Of a DNA stretch of 38,128 nt, positions 1 to 8,140 are shown piece by piece; the stretch's first letter is position 1; each line of letters starts with the position of its first letter. Below the pieces are notes generated by a model that was given only the letters and a program-made list of their open reading frames with translations, was not told where the DNA came from and searched no databases. Source of the stretch: Caulobacteraceae bacterium (lineage in GTDB: Bacteria; Pseudomonadota; Alphaproteobacteria; Caulobacterales; Caulobacteraceae); assembly GCA_947475465.1 (NCBI GenBank), contig CANJLK010000032.1, positions 1 through 38,128 on the forward strand, written 5' to 3'. The position numbers were made by a program, and so were the translations under genes.

Positions 1-1076
1 CCGCCGGCGGCCGCCTGGTGCTCGGCGTCGAAGCCGTAGGACTGGTCCTTGTAGCGCCAGTGGGCGGCCACCCCCTCCTCCGCGACGCGGTCCATCGCCT
101 CGGTGCGGATCTGCATCTCGATACGCATGCCGCGCGGCCCGACCACCGTGGTGTGAAGCGACCGGTAGTTGTTGCGCTTGGGCGTGGAGATGAAGTCCTT
201 GAACCGGTCGGGCACGCTGGACCAGGTGCGGTGGATGACGCCCAGGGCCCGGTAGCAGTCCTCCTCAGTGTCGGTGATCACCCGGAAGGCGAAGATGTCG
301 GAAAGCTGGGAGAAGCCGATCGACTTACGCTGGAGCTTTCGCCAGATCGAATAGGGGTGTTTCTCGCGGCCATAGACCCGGGCCGGGATCGCGGCCGCCT
401 CAAGCTTGGCGGCGACTTCGGCGGAGACCATCGACACAGCGCCGCCCTGGTCGGCGCGCAGCTTGTCGAGGCGGCGATAGATGGCGTCGCGGGCCACCGG
501 GTTGAGGTGCTCGAAGGCCAGTTCCTCGAGCTCGGTGCAGATGCGGTTGACCCCGATGGAGCGCGCCAGGGGGGCGTAGATGTCGAGGGTCTCGCGGGCG
601 ATGCGCTCCCGCTTGGCCGGGCTCTTGATGTACTGCAGCGTGCGCATGTTGTGCAGTCGGTCGGCCAGCTTGACCATCAGGACGCGAACGTCCCTGGAAA
701 TGGCCAGGATGAATTTCCGAAGGTTCTCAGCCTGACGCAGGTGCTCTGAGGACAGCTCCAGCTTGGAGAGCTTGGTGACGCCCTCGACCAGTTCGCCGAT
801 CTCGGCGCCGAACAGGCGGTCGATCTCGGCACGGGTGACCGGGGTGTCCTCGATGACGTCGTGCAGCAGGGCCGTGACGATGGTCGCGGTGTCGAGCCGG
901 TAGTCGGTGAGGATGCCCGCCACTTCGATAGGGTGGGCGAAGTAGGGATCGCCGGAGGCCCGCATCTGCGCGCCGTGCATGCGCATGGCGTAGACATAGG
1001 CCCGGTTCAGCAGCGCCTCGTCGGCGGTGGGATCGTAGGACTTGACCTTGTCGATCAGCTCGAACTGGCGAAGCAT
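1..1076 (-). CDS. spoT: Bifunctional (p)ppGpp synthetase/hydrolase RelA/SpoT, 3' end cut by window
   Basis: This is a Rsh-type enzyme that makes and degrades the stringent-response alarmone (p)ppGpp. The visible part is the N-terminal half, about 358 residues. It has the HD hydrolase domain with the HDVIED motif and the matching YFAHPIEVA segment, then the start of the synthetase domain (RNNYRSLHTTVVGP, EIQMRT, AAHWRYK). The intact HD motif argues for a bifunctional enzyme and not a RelA-type synthetase with a dead hydrolase. I chose the ATG at 1076, giving MLRQFELI, because alphaproteobacterial Rsh proteins start this way. An in-frame ATG at 1163 would add 29 Pro/Ala-rich residues, and the frame is open back to rpoZ. 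The gene lies 170 bases downstream of rpoZ on the same strand, a common arrangement, so the two are probably co-transcribed. The C-terminal TGS and ACT regions lie outside the window. Confidence 0.93.
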   Translation of the reverse strand, partial: MLRQFELIDKVKSYDPTADEALLNRAYVYAMRMHGAQMRASGDPYFAHPIEVAGILTDYRLDTATIVTALLHDVIEDTPVTRAEIDRLFGAEIGELVEGVTKLSKLELSSEHLRQAENLRKFILAISRDVRVLMVKLADRLHNMRTLQYIKSPAKRERIARETLDIYAPLARSIGVNRICTELEELAFEHLNPVARDAIYRRLDKLRADQGGAVSMVSAEVAAKLEAAAIPARVYGREKHPYSIWRKLQRKSIGFSQLSDIFAFRVITDTEEDCYRALGVIHRTWSSVPDRFKDFISTPKRNNYRSLHTTVVGPRGMRIEMQIRTEAMDRVAEEGVAAHWRYKDQSYGFDAEHQAAAG

Positions 1077-1246
1077 CTTCGGACGCTTCGCCGCGCTGGG
1101 CGCATGAGCGCCGGCGCCGACCCTTGCGGGCGGCAGCGCGTCAGGATTGGAAACGCCGGCCATGGGGGCGTCGGTTGTCGAGGCGTGGGGCAGCGGGGCG
1201 GCCGAAGGCGCCGCCGGGGCGATGAGAGGTTCTGTGCCCTCGGGGC

Positions 1247-1606
1247 TCAGTACCGCTCCTCCTGACCGCCGTCGCGGTCGCTCTGCAGGGCGCGGACCAG
1301 TTCGAGCTCGCTCATCTGCATGTGGGTCGGGTCGGCCAGCAGGGCCAGGGTCTCGGCCTCTTCCTCGGCTTCCGAACGCTCGTCGACGCGTTGCAGGGTG
1401 CCGATCAGGGTCTCGCGCAGTTCCTCGGCGTCGACCACGTCGTCGGCGATCTCGCGCAGGGACACGACAGGGTTCTTGTCATTGTCGCGGTCGACCAGGA
1501 TCTGCGAGCCGGCCGAGATGGCGCGCGCCCGGTGGGCCGCCAGCAGCACGAGGCTGAAGCGGTTGGGGACCTTTTCGATGCAGTCTTCGACGGTGACGCG
1601 AGCCAT
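1247..1606 (-). CDS. rpoZ: DNA-directed RNA polymerase subunit omega
   Basis: The omega subunit helps fold and assemble the beta' subunit of RNA polymerase and, in many bacteria, forms part of a ppGpp site. The 119-residue product begins [17 protein letters not shown], the hallmark of the family, and continues with [15 protein letters not shown]. The length fits alphaproteobacterial omega, which carries an acidic C-terminal extension; here it is rich in Glu and Asp from about residue 75. A GAGG ribosome-binding site lies seven bases before the ATG. The next gene on this strand encodes the (p)ppGpp synthetase/hydrolase, so the polymerase subunit and the alarmone enzyme are neighbours. Confidence 0.96.
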   Translation of the reverse strand: MARVTVEDCIEKVPNRFSLVLLAAHRARAISAGSQILVDRDNDKNPVVSLREIADDVVDAEELRETLIGTLQRVDERSEAEEEAETLALLADPTHMQMSELELVRALQSDRDGGQEERY

Positions 1607-1636
1607 GGATTCCTCAGATACGGGATAGAACCCGCC

Positions 1637-1665
1637 AAAATAGAGGTTCGGGCGCCTTTGTGCAA
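1637..1665 (-). promoter_or_regulatory. Candidate sigma-70-type promoter for rpoZ-spoT
   Basis: Read on the minus strand, TTGCAC (1665-1660) and TATTTT (1642-1637) are separated by 17 bases and lie about 30 bases upstream of the rpoZ ATG. The site sits in the 80-base gap after the folK stop. Spacing and hexamers fit a housekeeping promoter. This is assignment by eye only. Confidence 0.45.
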
Positions 1666-1686
1666 CGCCGCAAAGGTCGCGGGGGC

Positions 1687-2166
1687 TTAATCGCCCCGCG
1701 CATCCAGGCCCACGGTGGCGCGCGCCGCCAGATCGGCCGCCGTCAGGCCACTGACCGGATGGCGCCAGGCGGGGGCGATCTCGGCCAGGGGACCCATGAC
1801 GAAGAGGCGTTCGTGGGCGCGTGGGTGCGGCAGGATTAACCGCGGCGTTTCGAGAACCAGGCGGCCGACGGCGATCAGGTCGAGGTCGAGGGTGCGGGGC
1901 GCGTTGCGGTCAGCGCGAACGCGGCCGAACCGGCGCTCAATGTCCAGCAGGGCGCAGAGGAGCGCCTGCGGATCGCCATCCGGCTCCACCAAGGCGACTC
2001 CATTTCGATAGGCGGGACCGGCCGGGTCCGGCCACGCGGCCGAGCGCCACCAACGCGAGCGCGCCAGCACGCGCAGTCCCGCCGCGGGAAAGCAGGTGAT
2101 CGCGGCGTCGAGCAGGGCCTGGGACGAAGCGAAACCGCCGGCCAGGTTGCTGCCCAGCGCCACCAC
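1687..2166 (-). CDS. folK: 2-amino-4-hydroxy-6-hydroxymethyldihydropteridine pyrophosphokinase (HPPK)
   Basis: HPPK transfers pyrophosphate from ATP to the hydroxymethyl pterin in folate synthesis. The product contains the family landmarks in order: [11 protein letters not shown] near the start, YRNGVALVE, the [11 protein letters not shown] metal-binding signature, and [22 protein letters not shown] chose the GTG at 2166 because it gives 159 residues, the usual HPPK length, starts just before the conserved ALGSN strand, and has a GGATGAGG sequence five bases upstream. The frame is open upstream to a TTG at 2313, but that extension looks unlike folK and would run into the divergent glycosylase gene. 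It precedes rpoZ on the same strand by 80 bases. Confidence 0.92.
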   Translation of the reverse strand: MVALGSNLAGGFASSQALLDAAITCFPAAGLRVLARSRWWRSAAWPDPAGPAYRNGVALVEPDGDPQALLCALLDIERRFGRVRADRNAPRTLDLDLIAVGRLVLETPRLILPHPRAHERLFVMGPLAEIAPAWRHPVSGLTAADLAARATVGLDARGD

Positions 2167-2218
2167 GACGGCCTCATCCAGGCCCCGGCCCGCTTCCAGG
2201 AAATTCGGTTCGATGGTC

Positions 2219-2248
2219 TTGCACCCCAGGGGCCGGATCGCGCTATCT
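2219..2248 (+). promoter_or_regulatory. Candidate promoter for the uracil-DNA glycosylase gene, possibly leaderless
   Basis: TTGCAC (2219-2224) and CTATCT (2243-2248) are 18 bases apart. The -10-like box ends only seven bases before the ATG at 2256, and no Shine-Dalgarno sequence precedes that ATG, so the message may start at or next to the start codon. The assignment is weak and made by eye. Confidence 0.3.
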
Positions 2249-2255
2249 GCGAACC

Positions 2256-2906
2256 ATGCTGTCCGATGATCTAGCCGCCTCCGAGCCAACGCGCGACTGT
2301 CCGCTTTGCCCAAGGCTCGTGGCTTACCGCGCCGTCAACGCCGCCCAGCACCCGGACTGGTACAACGGGCCAGCTCCGTCGTGGGGCGATCCGGACGCAC
2401 GCCTGCTGGTGGCCGGTCTGGCCCCCGGGCGCCAGGGCGCCAACCGCACGGGGCGGCCCTTCACCGGCGATGGCGCCGGCTGGATCCTTTACGAGACCCT
2501 GACGAAGTTGGGGTTCGCCCAGGGCCGCTACGATCCCGACGGAAACGACGACCTGCGGCTGATCGACTGCGCGATCACCAACGCGGTGCGCTGCGCGCCG
2601 CCGGGCAACAAACCGGAAACCCGCGAGGAGAACACCTGCCGCCCGTTCCTGACCGCCAAGATCGCCGCCCTGCCCCGACTGAGGGTGATCGTGACCCTGG
2701 GCGACGTATCGCGACGTAATGTGCTGAAGGCGTTGGGCTTAAAGGCCTCGGCCGGCCTGCCCGGCCACGGGACCGAGTTCCGGGCGGGGCCGTTTGTGGT
2801 GCTGAACAGCTATCACTGCTCGCGGCTCAACACGAACACCGGGCGGCTGACGCCCGCCATGTTCGAGGCCGTATTCGCGCGGGCCAGGGCGCTGATCGAG
2901 GCCTGA
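2256..2906 (+). CDS. Uracil-DNA glycosylase, family 5 (UdgB-like, iron-sulfur)
   Basis: This enzyme removes uracil (and, in family 5, some other deaminated bases) from DNA to start base-excision repair. The 216-residue protein has four cysteines placed as in Fe-S glycosylases: C15-x2-C18 near the N-terminus and C113-x14-C128. Motif 1 is GLAPGRQGANRTGRPF (residues 54-69). It lacks the catalytic acidic residue seen in the family 4 GEAPG version, which fits family 5. The late motif around SYHCSRLNTNTGRL matches the family 5 substrate loop. Its start codon faces folK across 89 bases. No Shine-Dalgarno sequence is visible. Family assignment is by motif recognition. Confidence 0.9.
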   Translation: MLSDDLAASEPTRDCPLCPRLVAYRAVNAAQHPDWYNGPAPSWGDPDARLLVAGLAPGRQGANRTGRPFTGDGAGWILYETLTKLGFAQGRYDPDGNDDLRLIDCAITNAVRCAPPGNKPETREENTCRPFLTAKIAALPRLRVIVTLGDVSRRNVLKALGLKASAGLPGHGTEFRAGPFVVLNSYHCSRLNTNTGRLTPAMFEAVFARARALIEA

Positions 2907-2912
2907 GGCCGC

Positions 2913-3287
2913 TCAGGTGGTCGAGTAGGCCACGTAGCCGCGCTCGACCAGTCGGCGCATGGCGTCATAGACCTCGGTCAGCTCATGGTAGGCCTGCTTG
3001 AGGCGGGCGAGCTCCTCGATCTGGGCGTGGTCTGGCGTGCGGCCGGCCTCCGTCGAGGCGATCCCGACGGCCACCCAGCGGGCGCGAGCCTCCGCGGTGG
3101 CCAGGGCCAGGCGCTTGAACTTCTGCACGTCGAGGCCGCCCAGCGCGCCGGCCATGACCTTCTGGTTGGCGGCGTTGGCCGTGTAGTCGATCTGTTCAAG
3201 GTGTCCGCGCAGCTGGCGCTGGACCTTGGGATCGACATTGTCGGGCTCGAAATGATCGCCGATCGTGCGCTTGAAGATGGTCGACAT
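2913..3287 (-). CDS. Conserved hypothetical protein, 124 residues
   Basis: I do not recognise a named family. The product begins MSTIFKRTIGDHFEP and is a soluble, charged, mostly helical protein with no signal peptide or membrane segment. A run of heptad-like Leu/Ala spacing (KFKRLALATAEAR, then IEELARLKQAYHELTEVYDAMRRL) suggests a helical bundle or coiled coil over roughly residues 55-115. I chose the ATG at 3287 because a clear GGAGG lies six bases upstream. A longer in-frame version to 3398 would run into the intergenic repeat and has no such signal. It is convergent with the glycosylase gene, six bases away. Confidence 0.75.
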   Translation of the reverse strand: MSTIFKRTIGDHFEPDNVDPKVQRQLRGHLEQIDYTANAANQKVMAGALGGLDVQKFKRLALATAEARARWVAVGIASTEAGRTPDHAQIEELARLKQAYHELTEVYDAMRRLVERGYVAYSTT

Positions 3288-3375
3288 GTCTTCCTCCCCG
3301 GCGTTCCAGGTTGTCGCGGAGAGGCAGAAGACCCCAAAAGCCCTAATTTTCGATGAGTCGCGCCGAGATCGCGTC

Positions 3376-3402
3376 GAGTTTGGATTGAACCAATTCAAAC
3401 TC
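3376..3402. repeat. Imperfect palindrome in the intergenic repeat region
   Basis: The arms GAGTTTGGATTG (3376-3387) and CAATTCAAACTC (3391-3402) are reverse complements with one mismatch and a three-base loop. Together with the 51-base palindrome that follows, it looks like one half of a composite dispersed intergenic element. Confidence 0.6.
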
Positions 3403-3429
3403 GAAGAACGTGATCGATTCTAAGAGTTT

Positions 3430-3480
3430 AGAGCGGGTTGCAGGCGGAAAACCGGTTCCCACTTTTCCTCAACCCGCTCT
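3430..3480. repeat. 51-base intergenic palindromic repeat
   Basis: Perfect 11-base inverted arms AGAGCGGGTTG (3430-3440) and CAACCCGCTCT (3470-3480) enclose a core with GGAAAACCGGTTCCCACTTT (3446-3465), which itself contains the palindrome AACCGGTT. From memory, closely similar elements are scattered between genes in many alphaproteobacterial genomes. It ends seven bases from the stop codon of the phosphatase gene, so it could also act as a 3' hairpin for that transcript. Confidence 0.65.
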
Positions 3481-3487
3481 GCGCCCT

Positions 3488-4546
3488 CTATTGCAGGTAG
3501 AGGCGGCGGAGCCTGGCGATGTCGTCGGGCGTGAGTCCGATCTCCTTGGCCAGGTAGCCGTCAACCGACCCCCACTTGGCCTCGATCTCGGCGAAGGCGC
3601 CGTCAAGGTACGGCCTGCCCTCGGCGTCCTTGAGCGGCTGGGGCGTCAGCCAGTTGGGATCCTTCTGGGACACCGCGAACAGGCGGGCGGCGGCATTGTC
3701 GGCGGTGGCCGTGTCCAACTTCGGCAGCTCATATTGGGGACGGCGATAGACCGTCGACAGGTGGTAGTCGTCGACGATCTCGCCCCTGGGAACCCCAAGG
3801 GCGGAGAGGATGATCGCCGTGGTGAAGCCGGTACGGTCCTGGCCCGCCGAACAGTTGTAGGCCAGCGGCTCGGCCTTGTTCAGCAGCTGGGCGAAGATCA
3901 GGCGCAACTGCGGCGCGAACATCTCCGGGAAGCGGCGATAGACGTCGGCCCCGTTGCGCATGGCCGTGGCGTTCTGCGGAAGAAGGTCCGTCATGGAATA
4001 GCCGATGGCGGCGTAGGGCACGCCCATGATCTTGCTGGGCGCGATGACCCGTTCCTCGCTGGAGCGAAGGTCAACCAGCTGCGCCAGGCCCAGCGCCTTG
4101 ATCTGAGCCTGATCTTCGTCGGACAGCATGGGCTGGCCGGCAGAGCGGTAGATCATGCCCCAGCGGACGTGTTTGCCGCCGGCCGCGTCGTAGCCACCAA
4201 GGTCGCGGAAGTTGGACCCCTGCGCCAAGGGCAAGGCCCGCTCGGCCACGGTGATGGCCTGATGATCCTTCTGATCCACCAGCAGGAAATAGCGGCGGGC
4301 AAGGCCGGCGTGATCGCGGCCGAAAGCCCCGTCCCGGTCGCCCCGGGCCAGAGGCTGCGCCACCTTCGAGAGCGTTCCGGCCGCATCGGTCTCGTAGACG
4401 TCCACCGGGTTAGGACTGGTCCATGTAAGGTTGAGGACGTCGGGGCCCTGGCGTTCCACCTTGGCCTGGGTGATCGCCGCCGCCGCCATGGATGGCGCCA
4501 GGGCGGCGATGAGCGCCGCTGCGGTGATGTGGTGCTTCAGTCGCAT
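3488..4546 (-). CDS. Secreted tyrosine-protein phosphatase (Y_phosphatase3 type)
   Basis: This is a cysteine-based phosphatase of the atypical PtpB/SiwC-like family, expected to remove phosphate from phosphotyrosine, phosphoserine/threonine or phosphoinositides. The 352-residue protein starts with a signal peptide (residues 1-23, cleavage after Ala-rich MAAAA), so it should act in the periplasm or outside. The P-loop is CSAGQDR, with Cys232 and Arg238 fitting CX5R. The upstream family motif NFRDLGGY and the general-acid region are present, and DLRSSEER fits the family. It starts 20 bases after the stop of the TonB-dependent receptor gene, so the two likely form one transcript. Substrate is not deducible. 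The 3' side abuts the palindromic repeat. Confidence 0.88.
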   Translation of the reverse strand: MRLKHHITAAALIAALAPSMAAAAITQAKVERQGPDVLNLTWTSPNPVDVYETDAAGTLSKVAQPLARGDRDGAFGRDHAGLARRYFLLVDQKDHQAITVAERALPLAQGSNFRDLGGYDAAGGKHVRWGMIYRSAGQPMLSDEDQAQIKALGLAQLVDLRSSEERVIAPSKIMGVPYAAIGYSMTDLLPQNATAMRNGADVYRRFPEMFAPQLRLIFAQLLNKAEPLAYNCSAGQDRTGFTTAIILSALGVPRGEIVDDYHLSTVYRRPQYELPKLDTATADNAAARLFAVSQKDPNWLTPQPLKDAEGRPYLDGAFAEIEAKWGSVDGYLAKEIGLTPDDIARLRRLYLQ

Positions 4547-4566
4547 GATGAATCTCCGTTGGCGGT

Positions 4567-6849
4567 CTAGAATTTCAGGCGGGCTTCGACGCCCCAGGTG
4601 CGCGGATCGTTGAAGATCGCGTAGGTCCCCAGCGCGGCGTTGGTGTTGCGCAGGAAGGCGTGGTCCTCGTTGAGGAGATTGCGCGCCCAGACCGCGACCT
4701 CCAGGTCGCCGCCGCTGTCCTTGAGCCTGATGTCGCTGATCGCGACGCGGCCGTTGACCACCAGGGCGTCGTCGCTGACCGTGGTGTCCGTCGTGCTGGT
4801 GAACTGGCCGTCGGACTTGTTCGCGTCGAGATGCAGTTCGAAGGTCGCCGCGCCAAGCGGGCGCCGGTAGTCGGCGTTGAACGCGCCGGCGTTTTTCGGG
4901 ACGTAGAGCGGGAAGATCACCGACTGGGCGTTGGTGAAGGGGTTGAACGCCTTGGAGAGCGTCACCTTGGTGTAGGTGTAACTGGCGCCCAGCGTCAGGC
5001 CTTCGATCGGGGCGACGGTGAGGTCCAGCTCGAGACCCTTGGTCTTGCCAGTGGCGGCGTTGGTGGTCTCCAGGGTGCCGCGGTTGTTGTTCAGGATGAT
5101 GACGCTGAAGTCGGTCTGAACATCCTTCAGATCACCGGTGTAGGCCGCCACGTTCAGACGCGCCCGCCGGTCCCAGAACTCGGTCTTCGCGCCCAGTTCG
5201 AACATCGAGACGGTCTCGGGATCGAAGGCCCGATAGGTGAGCGAGCGGGAATTGGCGCCACCCGACTTATAGCCCGTGCTCCACTTGCCGTAGACGTTGA
5301 CGTCGTCGGTGACGTCCACCGCCAGGACCACCAAGGGATCGAACCGGTCCCAGGACTTGTCCAGATGGATGGCGCCGGTGACGACCGCCTTGTTAGCGTC
5401 CACATAGGACGGCAGCGCGCCATTGACGGTGTCGAGGGCGCCGTCCTTCTTGTCATGGGTGAACCGCCCGCCCAGCGTCAGGTGCGCCTTGCCGCCCATG
5501 ACGGGCGGGGTCCAGGTCGCCTGGCCGAACACGCCCGAACTCTCGGTGGAGACATGGCTGGCCCGGTCGAACGGCACCGCAGACAGGTTTAGGGTCAGGA
5601 AGGTGTAGTCCGTCCCGGTGGCGTTCCACTGCAGGGAGTTCGGGGTCTGGGCGTTGTCGCGGGCGTTCTCGTGGTAGAAAAACGCGCCCGCCGCGTATTC
5701 GACGCTCGGCAAGTGGCCAATGACCTGCAGCTCGCTGCTGTACTGGTCCTGGTAGGTGTGGGCCAGGCTGTAGCGGGCGAAGAAGCCGTTGGGCGCAAAG
5801 GCGGAAAGCACCTCCTCCGCATTGTCGTATTGCGACTGGCTGAGCCGGCGATAGCCCGAGACCGACTTGATCTCCAACGTCTCGGTGGGGCGCCAGTCCA
5901 GGGTCAGGCGGTGGCCGTAGGTGTTGCCGACACTTTCGCGCAGGGGCACGCCGATCGGAGCGGACTTCGACCGTTCCGGCTGCAGCTTGACGAGGGGCGC
6001 GAGCGCCAAGGCGCCCTTGGTCTGGAGTTGAACGAAGACCGGCGTCGACCCGTCATAAGAGGTGTCGAAGGCGTAGTCTGCGGTGAACCGGTCGGTGGGC
6101 TTCCACAGGGCCTCGGCGTGCAGCCCGCGCTTGTCATAGCTGTTGAAGTCGGGCTGTCCCGAGGTGGTCGGGTTCTTGGTGGTCCCGTCGCGCTTGCTGA
6201 TCAGGCCGTCGAACTTCAGGCTGACGTCGCCGAAGGACGGCAGGTCCACATGGGCCTCGGTCTTGTAGCTGCCGAAGTTGCCGACCCCGGCGGTTCCGCG
6301 GAACCCGAATTCGCCGCTGGGCGCACGGGTGACGATGCTGATCGCCCCGCCCTCGGTGTTGCGCCCGAACAGCGTGCCCTGCGGTCCCTTGAGAACCTCG
6401 ATGCGCTCGACCTCGTAGAGAGCCGATCCCAACCCCTGGGCGCGGCCCAGGTAGACGCCGTCCACATAGACGCCCACCGCCTGATCGCGGGCGGGCTGGT
6501 TGGCGTCGCCGAGCGCTCCAATGCCGCGCATGCCGATGGTGAGGGCCGAGTGGCGGGCGAAGAAGGGCGAGACCCGCAACGATGGGATCGCGCCGTCGCC
6601 CAGATCCTCGATCGACTGCATGTGGCGCTTGACCAGATCGTCGCTCTGCAGGGCGGAGATCGCGATGGGCGTGTCCTGCAGGTTGGTGGCGCGCTTCTGG
6701 GCGGTGACCACCACCTCCTCGAGGCGGGCTCCGGAACCTTCGTCGGAGGCCGCGTCGGCGGCAAAGGCGTGGGAAGCGAAGCTCGCGGTGAGCGCCACGC
6801 CGGCGAGAAGGATCGCCCTGCGGCGCAGGTTTGAACTGTTGTGATGCAC
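4567..6849 (-). CDS. TonB-dependent outer-membrane receptor
   Basis: This is an outer-membrane beta-barrel receptor that imports a scarce substrate using TonB energy. The order is: a signal peptide with a twin-Arg-rich start (RRRAILLAGVALT, ending SHAFA), a TonB box EEVVVTAQKR, a plug domain with GVYVDGVYLGR and VLKGPQGTLFGRNTEGGAI, then a long barrel ending in ...WGVEARLKF with the terminal Phe needed for barrel assembly. I chose the GTG at 6849 (760 residues) because it puts the signal peptide close to the N-terminus and has a CGGGGA sequence eight bases upstream; another GTG at 6891 would add 14 residues. The plug resembles receptors of the FpvA/FyuA-like superfamily common in Caulobacterales, but the substrate cannot be told. 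It is followed 20 bases later by the secreted phosphatase gene. Confidence 0.92.
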   Translation of the reverse strand: MHHNSSNLRRRAILLAGVALTASFASHAFAADAASDEGSGARLEEVVVTAQKRATNLQDTPIAISALQSDDLVKRHMQSIEDLGDGAIPSLRVSPFFARHSALTIGMRGIGALGDANQPARDQAVGVYVDGVYLGRAQGLGSALYEVERIEVLKGPQGTLFGRNTEGGAISIVTRAPSGEFGFRGTAGVGNFGSYKTEAHVDLPSFGDVSLKFDGLISKRDGTTKNPTTSGQPDFNSYDKRGLHAEALWKPTDRFTADYAFDTSYDGSTPVFVQLQTKGALALAPLVKLQPERSKSAPIGVPLRESVGNTYGHRLTLDWRPTETLEIKSVSGYRRLSQSQYDNAEEVLSAFAPNGFFARYSLAHTYQDQYSSELQVIGHLPSVEYAAGAFFYHENARDNAQTPNSLQWNATGTDYTFLTLNLSAVPFDRASHVSTESSGVFGQATWTPPVMGGKAHLTLGGRFTHDKKDGALDTVNGALPSYVDANKAVVTGAIHLDKSWDRFDPLVVLAVDVTDDVNVYGKWSTGYKSGGANSRSLTYRAFDPETVSMFELGAKTEFWDRRARLNVAAYTGDLKDVQTDFSVIILNNNRGTLETTNAATGKTKGLELDLTVAPIEGLTLGASYTYTKVTLSKAFNPFTNAQSVIFPLYVPKNAGAFNADYRRPLGAATFELHLDANKSDGQFTSTTDTTVSDDALVVNGRVAISDIRLKDSGGDLEVAVWARNLLNEDHAFLRNTNAALGTYAIFNDPRTWGVEARLKF

Positions 6850-7067
6850 GATTGATGTCCCCGTAATTCGGGGCTTCTGTGGTCTCGCCACGTGACAGCC
6901 GTGCTGCCGAACGATGAAGGTTCAGGCGCCGTTTTTCGTCGATGCCGCGACCGATTTCAGACAGGATGGCGACAGGCGAGATCAAGGCGGGATCAGGCCC
7001 TCGGCTGAGTTGCCGAGCCGCGCCAAGGCGGCCAAGGTCCGCGGGGTGACGATCGGGGGATCCTGCG

Positions 7068-8095
7068 ATGATCTTTGAACAAGTCGTATCGGGCGGCTGC
7101 CAGTCCTATCTGGTCGGATGTGAGGCGACCCTGGCCGCGGCGCTGATCGACCCGGAGTTATCGAAGGTCGACCGCTATCGTGGCCTGCTGGGCCAGCATG
7201 GTCTGACGCTGAAGTACATCGTCGACACCCACACCCACGCCGATCATTTCTCAGCCAGTCAGCAACTGGGGAAGGCGTTCGGCGTCCCCGTGGCGATGCA
7301 CCGCCTGGCGCCGGCCCCTTACGCGGACATGCGGCTGGATGATGGCGACATGCTCATCGTCGGAGACCTGAGGATCAAGGCGCTGCACACGCCGGGCCAT
7401 ACGCGGGATTCCATGAGCCTGGTCATGGACGACCGGGTGTTCACGGGCGACGCCATGCTGATCGGCGGCACCGGACGCACCGATCTGCCCAGCGGCGATC
7501 CGCACCAACTCTACGAGAGCCTGTTCGACAAGATCCTCAAGCTGCCGGCCGATACGCTGGTCTTCCCGGCCCACGACTACAAGGGACGCAGCCACTCGAC
7601 GATCGGCGCGGAGATCGCCGACAACCCCGCCTGCAAAAGACCGACCGCGGTGAGTTCGTGGCGATGATGCAGGCCCTGGACCTGGCCGCGCCGACCCATC
7701 TGACCGAGGCGCTGCGGACCAACATGAGCGGCGGCAAGACTGTGGCCCAGATGCTCAGCGAAGCGGCGGGGCGCGTGCCGTTCATGGCGCTGACGGAACT
7801 GAACGCGCGCCTGGGCGGCAACAGCCGCGACCTGGTGATCCTCGACATCCGCGAGAAGGACGCCTTCGCCGGCGGCCACGTGCCCGGAGCCCGCCACCTG
7901 CCGCGGGGTCAGCTGGAGCTTCGGGTCAACAACGAGTTGCCCGATCCGACGGTGCGCATCGTGACGGTCTGCGAGTTCGGCAAGATATCGACCCTGGCGG
8001 CGGCGACCTTGCGCGACCTGGGCTTCGGGCGAGCCGTGGCGTTGGACGGCGGCATGCAGGCCTGGCGCGAAGGCGGGTTTCCGACAGAGGCCTGA
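7068..8095 (+). pseudogene. Metallo-beta-lactamase/rhodanese fusion (persulfide dioxygenase-like), split by a frameshift
   Basis: The family oxidises glutathione persulfide and moves sulfane sulfur in sulfide detoxification. The first frame (7068-7667) gives the MBL-fold domain with H55-x-H57-x-D59-H60, then HTPGH (His111) and Asp128, the ligand set of ETHE1-type mononuclear iron hydrolases. The second frame (about 7633-8095) continues with FVAMMQALDLAAPTHLTEAL, a linker typical of the same family, and a rhodanese domain with a CEFGKIS active loop and DGGMQAWREGGFP near the end. The junction at 7624-7632 reads as if one base were missing after AACCC. Restoring it joins the frames as NPRLQKTDRGEFVAMM. 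Intact length would be about 342 residues. It may be a true mutation, a sequencing error, or two separate domains made from overlapping frames (a GTG at 7658 could start the second). Confidence 0.85.
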
Positions 8096-8112
8096 GGAGC
8101 TCCCTTCACGCC

Positions 8113-8140
8113 GCGCCGGTGGCGAATGGATTACCGGCGC
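8113..8140. terminator. Possible hairpin at a convergent gene end
   Basis: GCGCCGGT (8113-8120) and ACCGGCGC (8133-8140) form a perfect eight-base stem with a 12-base loop. It lies between the rhodanese stop and the end of the acetyltransferase gene and includes the latter's last codons. There is no T-run, so intrinsic terminator function is uncertain. Confidence 0.3.

Noticed and set aside
3410..4570. Long plus-strand open frame (386 codons) opposite the tyrosine phosphatase
   Set aside because: It mirrors a gene with clear catalytic motifs; its translation is low-complexity and shows no family pattern. High GC makes antisense frames stay open.
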